Source: an uncultured Prevotellaceae bacterium
Lineage (GTDB): Bacteria > Bacteroidota > Bacteroidia > Bacteroidales > Bacteroidaceae
Reading direction: 5' to 3'
NCBI GenBank assembly: GCA_905202115.1
Contig: CAJKQZ010000072.1
Location: forward strand, 1 to 10,992
Length of the DNA: 10,992 nucleotides
A program made the position numbers and the translations under genes. Positions 1 to 6,744 of this stretch are shown one piece after another (position 1 is the first letter of the stretch; the number at the start of each line of letters is the position of its first letter). The notes under the pieces are model-generated. The model made no database searches and was not told the origin of the DNA. It worked only from the letters and a program-made list of their open reading frames with translations.

Positions 1-103
1 AGACATATTTTTTGCTACATATACACCTGCTGATTTTCAAGTGCTTGGCAGCTGACCGTTTTTGTCTGCAAAATCCTACGGCAAAGCACCGCAAATTTTA
101 CAG
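1..103 (+). repeat. Dispersed repeat, copy 1 (left end cut by window)
   Basis: This is the first of three copies of a non-coding repeat. It aligns without gaps to 2738-2840, with about 14 differences in 103 positions by eye, and to the reverse complement of 10849-10951. Only the right arm of the 42-base palindrome seen in the other copies is present here, because the window begins inside it. It contains CACCTGC and GCAGCTG separated by 17 bases. The other copies have GCAGGTG at that place, so one base has broken the inverted repeat here. No coding potential is supported. It lies upstream of the promoter match at 169-199 and points towards the AAA+ gene. Confidence 0.85.
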
Positions 104-168
104 GAAGCGTTGCGACATTCCTTTTCCGTATGAAAAGTATCATGGCATTGAAAAAAGCTGGATTTATT

Positions 169-199
169 TTTGCAAAACCGGAAATTCCACATATCTTTG
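169..199 (+). promoter_or_regulatory. Candidate Bacteroidetes promoter for the AAA+ gene
   Basis: TTTG at 169-172 and TATCTTTG at 192-199 are separated by 19 bases. This matches the Bacteroidetes vegetative promoter consensus (TTTG at -33, TAnnTTTG at -7). Transcription would begin near 205, about 340 bases before the start codon at 549. Such a leader is unusually long, so either it is a structured leader or the true promoter lies closer. A second TAnnTTTG (165-172) overlaps the -33 box but has no upstream partner. Confidence 0.5.
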
Positions 200-308
200 C
201 GGCATTATGGGTAATGGCCACGTTGTGGCGCAACTCATATTTTACAGTTTTAATACTTCATTTTCAGCTATGAAGCATCTGAATCTCAACAACTGCAAGT
301 TCGGCGGT

Positions 309-326
309 GCCGCTCCCCCAAGCGGC
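309..326. other. GC-rich hairpin in the AAA+ leader
   Basis: GCCGCT at 309-314 pairs perfectly with AGCGGC at 321-326 around a six-base loop. Two more pairs form outside it across one mismatch (306-307 with 328-329). It is strikingly G+C-rich compared with the surrounding A/T-rich DNA. No T-tract follows on either strand, so a simple intrinsic terminator is not supported. It may be a leader structure or a remnant of another sequence. Confidence 0.4.
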
Positions 327-510
327 GCGGAGATAAGGTGTGCATAGTTTCCATACCAACATTTTTTACCGCAGAAATGCTCCGACAGCCGGAGGTATGT
401 CCTTACGTTTCTATCCGAAACCGTGAGGAACAAAGCGCACATTGACTTGTTGGTACAAATTTCCAGAGGAAGGCCTCCGGAAAAAAGAACGAAAATGAAT
501 TGTATAATCC

Positions 511-530
511 GGAAGGACCTACATCCTTCC
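511..530 (+). other. Hairpin just upstream of the AAA+ start codon
   Basis: GGAAGGA (511-517) pairs with TCCTTCC (524-530) across a six-base loop, ending 18 bases before the ATG at 549. In the transcript it would sit where ribosomes load, so it could affect translation. No switch partner was found and the role is inferred only from position. Confidence 0.4.
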
Positions 531-548
531 CTCTAAAACTGTAACAAT

Positions 549-2432
549 ATGAAAAAATTATCACCCCTATACATTGACGAGGTGCAATTCTGCGCCTTTA
601 CCTTCAACGAAAAAGAACAGGCTGTCCATGCCCCCTGGGAACTCACCTTTGACAAACGGCACGACTTTCTTGTCGATTCAACTTTTGCAGGCATAGCCGC
701 AAGAATCATATTTAGCAACGACAATTTAAGCGACGGACAGTCCAAAGGCCTGCGTAGAAACATATCGCTCACTCTTGTCGACACCACCTTGCGCTGCGAG
801 GCGGCAGTAAAGCAAATCAGAGTGAACATGCCCGGAGACAATCCCATAAAAATCATTTATGCAGACTACCCCCTGCCGTCTACCGAATTGAAAGCCGGAC
901 ATACATACAAACTCGTAGCGCGCGACGAGACGGCCGCGGTGACAATCGACGAACTTGTGTTCCACCTTTTCGGACAGGAGGAACTCGGCTGCCCTACTGA
1001 CTGGTACAAAGTCGACGGCGGAGGCATAAGGCCCGACTGGGAGAACGGCATCTATAAATCAATTTGCGTCTCCGAGTATAAAACCTGCCATGTCCGGTTC
1101 AATATCGAACAAAACTTCGGCAACAAGCCGCCGATGGTTATGCCCGAGCTGGAAATTCGCCTTCACTATCCCGACAGCAACCGGATAGAAGTGCGCTTTA
1201 TCGAGCCGGAATGTGCCGATTACAACACAAACCGTTACTTCGCGGAACTACCGTTCTTTACGAGCGACTCGTCCGGCGGCGTATACTATGCGGAGCTACT
1301 GTGTATGGAATATCCGATTGCAGGATTCGTATTCCGTACAAACGGCCACGAAGCAAACGGCGAATGGTTCGGTAAGGAACTCGAACCCTTAAGCGAATTT
1401 TCGAACGAAGCCGCATGTGCGCGCTTCGACCGCTCAATGCCGGCGCAAGACACGGTATACAAAGACGATCACGAGTTTGAAGAAGCCCTCAATAAGTTCA
1501 TATCAAATGAGCTTGAAGCACAGGAAGAAAATGATTCCCCCGACGAGGCTGACGAAGAAACGCCCGCAGAAGCTCCGTCGCTCATATCGCTCGACCAGCT
1601 CACCGGTCTCCGCTCGGTAAAGGAGAAACTTTCGGTTTATGAACGGGTTGTCCGCTTCAACAAGCTGCGTGCCGACAAAGGTCTCCCTGTATCCTCGACG
1701 CCTCTCCATGCCATGTTTCTCGGTTCCCCTGGCACGGGAAAAACCACAGTAGCCAAGATAATAGGAATCATGCTGCGTCGCGCAGGAATCCTTTCGCGAG
1801 GGCACGTTGTGGTTAGGGAACGGGCCACGCTGCTCGGCCGTAACTACAATTCCGAGTCAGAAAACACCCTCGCCGCCATTGAGAAGGCACAGGGAGGAAT
1901 ACTTCTCATAGACGAAGCCTATCAACTCTATCAACCCAACGATTCACGCGACCCTGGCAAGTTTGTAATCGAAACGCTGCTGACTGCGCTGGCCGACGAG
2001 TCAAAACGCGACTGGATGCTTATACTGGCAGGCTATCCGGAAGAGATGAAACAGATGTTCGACATGAATCCTGGATTAAAGTCACGCATTCCCGAATCAA
2101 ACATATATCTGTTCGATGACTTTTCAGAGGCAGAACTAATGGAGATTGCCGAGAAATACCTCTCGCGCAACCGATACACACTCACGCCCGAGGCCCACTC
2201 GGCCCTGACGGAAAGACTTAAAGCCGACTATTCCCGTCGTGAAAAGAATTTCGGGAACGCACGTCATATAATCAATATGATTCAGACCGAAGTACTCCCC
2301 GCTATGGCCGTAAGAGTAACAACCGAGGGAGCGACAAACGAATCTGCCCTTACCGAAATAAAAGCGGCCGACATTCCGCAGCCAATCAGCCAGCGGCACA
2401 TTTCGCGTCCGCGCATAGGGTTCACACTTTAA
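549..2432 (+). CDS. AAA+ ATPase of the CbxX/CfxQ type with an unknown N-terminal domain
   Basis: A 627-residue cytosolic protein with no signal peptide or membrane segment. Residues 348-360 (LDQLTGLRSVKEK) open a CbxX/CfxQ-like AAA+ module. Walker A is GSPGTGKT (392-399), Walker B is ILLIDE (451-456), the sensor-1 region is MLILAGYPEEM (490-500) and the arginine-finger region is NPGLKSR (507-513). All the ATPase residues are intact, so it should hydrolyse ATP. This branch includes Rubisco activase CbbX, SpoVK and the ESX protein EccA, which remodel partner proteins as ring oligomers. Residues 1-319 form a domain I do not recognise, rich in predicted strands and aromatic residues. An acidic linker (about 320-344) joins the two parts. 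It stands alone, transcribed away from the rest, with a strong hairpin after the stop. The ATG at 549 is the first plausible start and no Shine-Dalgarno is seen, as usual in Bacteroidetes. The partner it acts on is unknown. Confidence 0.9.
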   Translation: MKKLSPLYIDEVQFCAFTFNEKEQAVHAPWELTFDKRHDFLVDSTFAGIAARIIFSNDNLSDGQSKGLRRNISLTLVDTTLRCEAAVKQIRVNMPGDNPIKIIYADYPLPSTELKAGHTYKLVARDETAAVTIDELVFHLFGQEELGCPTDWYKVDGGGIRPDWENGIYKSICVSEYKTCHVRFNIEQNFGNKPPMVMPELEIRLHYPDSNRIEVRFIEPECADYNTNRYFAELPFFTSDSSGGVYYAELLCMEYPIAGFVFRTNGHEANGEWFGKELEPLSEFSNEAACARFDRSMPAQDTVYKDDHEFEEALNKFISNELEAQEENDSPDEADEETPAEAPSLISLDQLTGLRSVKEKLSVYERVVRFNKLRADKGLPVSSTPLHAMFLGSPGTGKTTVAKIIGIMLRRAGILSRGHVVVRERATLLGRNYNSESENTLAAIEKAQGGILLIDEAYQLYQPNDSRDPGKFVIETLLTALADESKRDWMLILAGYPEEMKQMFDMNPGLKSRIPESNIYLFDDFSEAELMEIAEKYLSRNRYTLTPEAHSALTERLKADYSRREKNFGNARHIINMIQTEVLPAMAVRVTTEGATNESALTEIKAADIPQPISQRHISRPRIGFTL

Positions 2433-2457
2433 GCCTATGTCTTCGGATTAAGCCCTC

Positions 2458-2492
2458 CCGCAGTCCGGAATCTTAATGATTCCGGACTGCGG
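2458..2492 (+). terminator. Hairpin terminator of the AAA+ gene
   Basis: A perfect 15-base inverted repeat (2458-2472 with 2478-2492) around a five-base loop, beginning 25 bases after the stop codon. The stem is G+C-rich at its base and should be very stable in RNA. The usual T-tract is absent (ATAAATCA follows), so it may stop transcription weakly or mainly protect the 3' end. Confidence 0.65.
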
Positions 2493-2675
2493 ATAAATCA
2501 CTCCGAATCGGTTGCAAAGATTCTTCCGGTTCTGTATGTAAAAAGTGTTCTTTGTTTTTATACATAATGCAAGGACAAATTCCCCCGTCCTGCGGAGAAT
2601 CTGCGGGAGAAAGTCTATTGTCAATCCGAAATCCCGCAAAAAGAAAAAATTTTTTTACACTGAAAAAACTTCCCT

Positions 2676-2840
2676 CAGATAATTCAAAATACAAGGGAGA
2701 TAATCGAAAATATGTCTGAGATAATTTAAAATATCTCAGACATATTTTTTGCTACATATACACCTGCTGATTCTCAAATACTTGGCAGGTGACCGTTTTC
2801 GTCTGTAAAACCTTTCGAAAAAGCGCCGCTGATTTTACAG
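2676..2840 (+). repeat. Dispersed repeat, copy 2 (complete in this window)
   Basis: This is the most complete copy. It starts with three tandem 21-base units (2676-2696, 2697-2717, 2718-2738) sharing the pattern GAGATAATNNAAAATA. It continues into a 42-base palindrome (2707-2748) and then the conserved tract up to GATTTTACAG at 2831-2840. CACCTGC (2761-2767) and GCAGGTG (2785-2791) form a second inverted repeat. It has the same orientation as copy 1 and opposite orientation to copy 3. No open frame is conserved between copies. Confidence 0.85.
2707..2748. repeat. 42-base near-perfect palindrome in repeat copy 2
   Basis: Two 17-base arms (2707-2723 and 2732-2748) are exact reverse complements. 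In the eight-base centre ATTTAAAA, six bases pair and only the outermost A/A (2724 and 2731) mismatches. The right arm runs into TTTTTT, so a transcript from the left would form a hairpin followed by U residues. The high A+T content would make it a weak terminator. Confidence 0.85.
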
Positions 2841-2992
2841 TTGAAACATCTCCATAAACCCGAGCCGGCCTTCAGAGAAATCCCGTAATAGAACTACGGC
2901 GGAAAACTTTGCGAGATCGGCAACGTTCTACTCTTCAGAGAAAATTATCTCTAAAGCATAAAAATGCCTCACACTCAATTCCGGAAATAAAG

Positions 2993-3033
2993 AAAAGCGT
3001 CATCGGAACATAGGTTTTCCGACGACGCTTTTT
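2993..3033 (-). terminator. Bidirectional terminator closing the minus-strand cluster
   Basis: AAAAGCGTC (2993-3001) pairs with GACGCTTTT (3024-3032). After one A/C mismatch the stem continues (3003-3008 with 3017-3022) around an eight-base loop. Reading on the minus strand, the stem is followed by CTTTATTT. On the plus strand it ends in TTTTTATT. It therefore works as an intrinsic terminator in both directions. It lies about 120 bases after the stop codon of the last cluster gene. Confidence 0.8.
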
Positions 3034-3149
3034 ATTAGTCTTTTCAATTCCGCACTATCCGGATTCCGCAACGTGCCGATTTCTATACTTTCATTTATAG
3101 CAAAGAAACGGAATCGTTCTAATAGACCGAAACGTGCGGCTTAGCTCAA

Positions 3150-3911
3150 TTACAGCTTGCGAATCCAGATGTTACGGAAACTAATAGGCGCGCTGGGATC
3201 GCCGTGACTCTGCAAAAGAATAGGGCCTGCGCCATGCTTAACGACACGGGGGAAGCCGATATATTCGGTGGTTCCGATAATAGGAGTGTTGTTCTGAAGC
3301 AGAACGCCGTTCTGCAAAAGCGTTACATGGGGAAGAGAACGGTATGTACCGTCTTCTTTGAAAACCGGTGCGGTATAGATTATATCGTATACGTTCCACT
3401 CTCCCGGCTGACGCATCGCGTTTGCAAGAGGTGCCGACTGTTTGTAGATACTTCCGGCCTGACCGTTGACATAAGTCTTGTTGTTGTAATTGTCAAGCAC
3501 CTGTATCTCATACATTCCCTGAAGATACACACCGCTATTACCTCGAGCCTGGCCGTCTCCCTGAATGTCTTTGGGAACACACCACTCGATGTGAAGCTGG
3601 AAATTCTCGAAATTTTCTTTGGTGCGTATATCTCCTTTGCTTTTATCGACTGTTACAATACCATTGTTAACAACCCATTCGGCAGGGCCACCATTGGTAT
3701 TTTCCCACTTTGAAAGATCTTTGCCGTCGAAGAGTACTATTGCGTCAGAAGGAGCGGTAAAACCGCCGCCCTTTATTTCCGGACCAGGAGTTACAACGGG
3801 AACTTCGGGAGTATAGAACTCCGACATTTCAGGCTTCATGTCCGTTTGTGCCGCAACATACTGCAGGCCGGCAACCGACAAAATTCCGGTAAACAATACT
3901 TTTAGTTTCAT
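3150..3911 (-). CDS. Secreted DUF1080 (3-keto-disaccharide hydrolase-like) protein, divergent
   Basis: A 253-residue exported protein with one DUF1080 beta-sandwich domain. An N-terminal signal peptide (residues 1-21, ending YVAAQ) has no lipobox cysteine, so the protein is likely soluble in the periplasm. Family landmarks are LFDGKDLSKW (60-69), GNSGVYL (124-130), YEIQVLDNYNN (134-144), GEWN (170-173) and the C-terminal FRNIWIRKL (245-253). It differs from the two upstream DUF1080 proteins. The LYDMIPA loop is replaced by SIYKQSAPLANA (154-165) and the DHGDDVWYRN motif by SHGDPSAPISFRN (235-247). This suggests another substrate or step, such as cleavage against hydration of a keto sugar. It is the last gene of the cluster, 26 bases after the isomerase. 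The family assignment is firm, the reaction is not. Confidence 0.88.
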   Translation of the reverse strand: MKLKVLFTGILSVAGLQYVAAQTDMKPEMSEFYTPEVPVVTPGPEIKGGGFTAPSDAIVLFDGKDLSKWENTNGGPAEWVVNNGIVTVDKSKGDIRTKENFENFQLHIEWCVPKDIQGDGQARGNSGVYLQGMYEIQVLDNYNNKTYVNGQAGSIYKQSAPLANAMRQPGEWNVYDIIYTAPVFKEDGTYRSLPHVTLLQNGVLLQNNTPIIGTTEYIGFPRVVKHGAGPILLQSHGDPSAPISFRNIWIRKL

Positions 3912-3937
3912 ATGTTTATTATTTGGTGTATTTGAAC

Positions 3938-4858
3938 TTATTTTTTATCCTTGCTGTAAGACGATTTAACGAAATCTGCATTGAGCAAATAATTTACGCT
4001 TTCACGAACCCCTTCAACAATAGAAGGATTCTCGCTTTGCTCCAACTCTACGACGAAATTCTCAAGACCGGCCTTGTCGGCATTGTTGAAAATAGCATCA
4101 TATCCTACCATTCCGCTCTGTCCTATTTCACGATAGTCTTTTATGTGGAACATCTTGAAACGTCCGGGATATTTCTTGAAATAATTAACAGGACTGTTCT
4201 GTCCCCAAACCGTCCAAAACACATCCATCTGGAAGAATACATATTCAGGATTGGTGTTCTCAAGCATTATGTCGTACATCTTCTTGCCTTCAACCTGCTG
4301 GAACTCGTGGCTGTGGTTGTGATAACCGAACTTAATGCCGCTTTCCTTACACATCTTGCCTATTTCATTCAAATATTTGCATTGCGTAAGAAGATCTTTC
4401 TGATTTTTGGGTACATTCATCCAGGGGCAAACAATATATTTCATACCTGCTACCTTATGATCAGCAATGCACTGTTTCCACCATTTGAGGGCTTCGGTGA
4501 AATCTCCGGAAGCAAGTTCCTGATCATTCAGACCACGGTTTGTATGAGAGGAAAGTGCTACCAATCCTGCCTTAGCGCAATCTTCCTTGAACTGTTGGGG
4601 AGTGCGACCATAGAATTTTCCGTCATTATAGTTGGCTGCCTCTACCGCGGTATAACCCATTTTGGCCAAATCGTTCAACAACTTGGTATAACTTTCGGAA
4701 ACTTGACCGTCCTTATTTACGCCATCGAGAATGGAACGTAAAGAATAAAGCTGAATGCATACTTCCTTTTTATGCTTTGCCATATTCTCTGCAAAACTGT
4801 TTGCCGGAAGTAATATCAATGCTGTCAATAAAGCAATAAAATAAACCTTTATCTTCAT
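3938..4858 (-). CDS. Secreted sugar phosphate isomerase/epimerase-like TIM-barrel protein
   Basis: A 306-residue protein of the xylose isomerase-like (AP endonuclease 2) TIM-barrel family. An N-terminal signal peptide (residues 1-23, ending NSFA) indicates export, so the substrate is a free sugar or keto sugar in the periplasm rather than a phosphate ester. Motifs typical of the metal-binding barrel are YHNHSHEF (179-186), MD (211-212), FHIKD (237-241) and VVELE (269-273). The E, D, H and E in these strands probably bind a divalent metal. The frame is open to 4924. I chose the ATG at 4858 because the signal peptide begins there and the extra 22 codons cross a hairpin (4891-4934). In such clusters this family probably epimerises or isomerises 3-keto sugar products. 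That step is inferred. Confidence 0.87.
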   Translation of the reverse strand: MKIKVYFIALLTALILLPANSFAENMAKHKKEVCIQLYSLRSILDGVNKDGQVSESYTKLLNDLAKMGYTAVEAANYNDGKFYGRTPQQFKEDCAKAGLVALSSHTNRGLNDQELASGDFTEALKWWKQCIADHKVAGMKYIVCPWMNVPKNQKDLLTQCKYLNEIGKMCKESGIKFGYHNHSHEFQQVEGKKMYDIMLENTNPEYVFFQMDVFWTVWGQNSPVNYFKKYPGRFKMFHIKDYREIGQSGMVGYDAIFNNADKAGLENFVVELEQSENPSIVEGVRESVNYLLNADFVKSSYSKDKK

Positions 4859-4890
4859 ATCTAATATTTTATCTTTGTTAATTATAAAGA

Positions 4891-4934
4891 CTGCTCTGGA
4901 ATTATACGTCGCAGACGTTTTCATACCAGAGCAG
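4891..4934 (-). promoter_or_regulatory. Nested hairpin before the isomerase gene
   Basis: CTGCTCTGG (4891-4899) pairs perfectly with CCAGAGCAG (4926-4934). Inside it ACGTC (4906-4910) pairs with GACGT (4914-4918) around GCA. On the minus strand the structure follows the stop of the second DUF1080 lipoprotein and is followed by TCTTTATAATT. It could act as a partial terminator or an RNA processing or stabilising element that sets different levels of the last two genes. It lies in the widest gap of the cluster (111 bases). Confidence 0.6.
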
Positions 4935-4969
4935 CCTGTTTAATTATTGTATTATTTTGCGAAACTCTA

Positions 4970-5860
4970 TCAGTTCAGCACCTTAATACGTATGTTACGA
5001 TACCATACATCGTCGCCGTGGTCTTGCAGACCGATATATCCCTCATGTTTTTCGCCACCGATATTGTTGAGAAGCTCGTATGCGATAGGGAAATCACCAT
5101 CGGGTTTGAACTTGCTGGCTTGAAGCATTTCTGTCCACTTCGGTGTCCAAAGATGATATTCAAGAACGTTTTCGCCGTTCTGGCCATGAATTACAGTACC
5201 CTTGAAAACCATAATCTTTGCAGTATTCCATTCGCCTGCAGGTTTTGCATTCTGCGGTTTTGCAGGTATCATGTCATAAAGAGAAGCCGATTGACGATTA
5301 CCGTCCTGACCAAGTTTGGCATCTACGTGGTTTTCGTTATCAAGAACCTGATATTCCGCGCAAGACTGCCAGATAGGAAGATAAACATATTCGCCATTCT
5401 CTTTAGCCATAACTTCCTGCGCCAAATAGAATATACCGGAATTTCCACCTTTCGAAATCTTATACTCAAGTTCGAGCTCGAAATTCTGGAATTTATTAGC
5501 AAAGATAAGATCGCCGCCGCCTTCAGCCTGCGCTTCACCGGTTCCGGAACCTTTCAGGTGTATTGTACCGTCCTGAACTTCCCAACTCTGTGGAGGAACA
5601 TCCATACCGTAGCCACGCCAGCCATTAAGCGTCTTGCCGTCGAACAGAACGATATAGCCGTCCTTGTCCACAGGAAATGTCGAAATATCTACATTCTGTT
5701 TGTCTGCAACCTTATAATCAAGAGCAGCCTTATCCTTAGACGTTGCAGCAGCATCTTTCTCGCACGTACAATTTTCACACGTACAAGCGCACTTTGTTTT
5801 GTTCCCGCAAGAAGCGAGCAACATCACAGCAGCGGCAAAAACCAATGATATACGTTTCAT
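4970..5860 (-). CDS. DUF1080 lipoprotein with a cysteine-rich N-terminal segment
   Basis: A 296-residue lipoprotein with the lipobox LLASC (14-18), so Cys18 should be lipidated. A cysteine cluster follows directly, C24-A-C-T-C-E-N-C-T-C33, which is unusual for this family and looks able to bind metal or form disulfides. The DUF1080 domain fills about 65-296: VLFDGKTLNGW (71-81), GNSGIFYLAQE (139-149), EYQVLDNENH (169-178), SASLYDMIPA (191-200), EWN (210-212) and GLQDHGDDVWYRNIRIK (277-293). It is a close paralogue of the next upstream gene, mostly in the second half, and probably arose by tandem duplication. There is no acidic stretch after the lipid cysteine, so surface display is not obvious and a periplasm-facing anchor is more likely. 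In family terms it should hydrolyse or otherwise process 3-keto glycosides. The exact step is unknown. Confidence 0.9.
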   Translation of the reverse strand: MKRISLVFAAAVMLLASCGNKTKCACTCENCTCEKDAAATSKDKAALDYKVADKQNVDISTFPVDKDGYIVLFDGKTLNGWRGYGMDVPPQSWEVQDGTIHLKGSGTGEAQAEGGGDLIFANKFQNFELELEYKISKGGNSGIFYLAQEVMAKENGEYVYLPIWQSCAEYQVLDNENHVDAKLGQDGNRQSASLYDMIPAKPQNAKPAGEWNTAKIMVFKGTVIHGQNGENVLEYHLWTPKWTEMLQASKFKPDGDFPIAYELLNNIGGEKHEGYIGLQDHGDDVWYRNIRIKVLN

Positions 5861-5885
5861 TATTTTCTTTTTTTAATTCAACTTT

Positions 5886-6704
5886 TTATTTTAACACTTT
5901 GACGCGAATGTTACGATACCAAACATCATCGCCATGATCTTGAAGACCTATGAAGCCTTCATGGTTATCGCCTCCGCAATTATTCAGAAGTTTGAAAGCT
6001 GACGGCCATGCCGATTCACTGAACTTGCTTTCCTGAAGCAACTGCGTCCACTCAGGAGTCCAAAGTTTGTATTCAACAACTTTCACGTCATTCTGATAAT
6101 GCTGCACCGTACCATTGTTTACCACAATCTTGGTTTTATTCCATTCGCCATAGGGCTTTGAATTTTGTGGATTGGCCGGTATCATATCATAAAGAGAAGC
6201 CGACTTTCGGTTATTGTCTTTTCCTAATTTCGCGTCAGGATGATTCTCATTATCCAGAATCTGATACTCGGGAGCAGAACAGAAAATCGGTTCAAGATTC
6301 TTGTTACCATTCTGGTCGATATTTGTAGCTTCTTGTGCCAGGTAGAAAATACCGGAATTAGCACCTTTAGCAACTTTCCACTCAAGTTCGAGTTCAAAAT
6401 TCTTAAACTTATGAGCGAAAATTATATCACCGCCTTCATTACCGTTACTGCGCGAAAAATTAATAGCGCCGTCATCGATTTTCCAGCAATTAGGCAAATG
6501 GTCTTTACCGTAACCGCGCCAACCTTCAAGGCTCGTTCCGTCAAAAATAACGATACTTCCTTTCTGAACCGGCAACGTTAGAGCCTTAATCTGTGGACTC
6601 CCCAAAGAAGTCGAAACTAATACGGGAGTTTCTTTCACGCCGCTGCACGAAGTAGCAGCTCCTGCTATTGCGAGACAAGCCAATGAATAAAGTATTTTTT
6701 TCAT
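5886..6704 (-). CDS. DUF1080 (3-keto-disaccharide hydrolase-like) lipoprotein
   Basis: A 272-residue lipoprotein with the lipobox ATSC (17-20), lipidated at Cys20. One DUF1080 domain spans about 48-272, with IFDGTSLEGW (53-62), GANSGIFYLAQE (114-125), EYQILDNENHPDAK (146-159), SASLYDMIPA (168-177), GEWN (186-189) and GLQDHGDDVWYRN (253-265). It lies 40 bases after the Tat-exported oxidoreductase gene and 25 before its paralogue, so these three are very likely co-expressed. The layout fits oxidation of a glycoside by the exported dehydrogenase followed by cleavage of the activated glycosidic bond by a DUF1080 enzyme. With two paralogues, one may cleave and the other hydrate the product, or they may split alpha and beta substrates. 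That division is inference. Confidence 0.9.
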   Translation of the reverse strand: MKKILYSLACLAIAGAATSCSGVKETPVLVSTSLGSPQIKALTLPVQKGSIVIFDGTSLEGWRGYGKDHLPNCWKIDDGAINFSRSNGNEGGDIIFAHKFKNFELELEWKVAKGANSGIFYLAQEATNIDQNGNKNLEPIFCSAPEYQILDNENHPDAKLGKDNNRKSASLYDMIPANPQNSKPYGEWNKTKIVVNNGTVQHYQNDVKVVEYKLWTPEWTQLLQESKFSESAWPSAFKLLNNCGGDNHEGFIGLQDHGDDVWYRNIRVKVLK

Positions 6705-6744
6705 AGTTTATTTATTCCTCAATATATGTGTTCTCTACACAACA

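Larger units (their letters stand above)
1..548. other. Non-coding region upstream of the AAA+ gene
   Basis: No gene is supported here. An open frame of 111 codons from base 12 runs through the repeat and resembles no family I know. The region holds the repeat copy (1-103), a promoter match (169-199) and two hairpins (309-326 and 511-530). The rest, including about 330-500, shows nothing I can interpret. Confidence 0.7.
2433..3149. other. Intergenic region between convergent transcription units
   Basis: A 717-base region without a supported gene. It contains the hairpin that ends the AAA+ gene (2458-2492), repeat copy 2 with its 21-base units and palindrome (2676-2840), and the bidirectional terminator of the minus-strand cluster (2993-3033). 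Short open frames on the minus strand around 2448-2694 run through the hairpin and are not credible genes. The remaining tracts (about 2500-2670, 2841-2990 and 3040-3149) show nothing I can assign. Confidence 0.75.

Noticed and set aside
12..347. 111-codon plus-strand open frame at the left end
   Set aside because: It runs through the dispersed repeat, the promoter match and a hairpin. The frame is not kept in the other repeat copies.
503..508. TATAAT sequence before the AAA+ gene
   Set aside because: Bacteroidetes sigma factors use TAnnTTTG, no -35 partner is present, and A/T-rich DNA gives this by chance.
2676..2840. Possibility that the repeat is a CRISPR array or a structured RNA gene
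   Set aside because: There are no spacers of even size and only three diverged units. Substitutions between copies break the smaller stems (copy 1 at GCAGCTG, copy 2 at TTTTC/TAAAA) rather than compensate, so conserved RNA structure is not supported.
4859..4924. Upstream start for the isomerase at 4924
   Set aside because: The 22 extra codons cross a perfect hairpin and would bury the signal peptide that begins at the ATG at 4858.
3923..5848. Long plus-strand open frames (3923-4741 and 5018-5848) opposite the isomerase and DUF1080 genes
   Set aside because: They mirror real minus-strand genes with clear family motifs, have Cys- and Phe-rich sequence unlike any family, and no promoter or start context.
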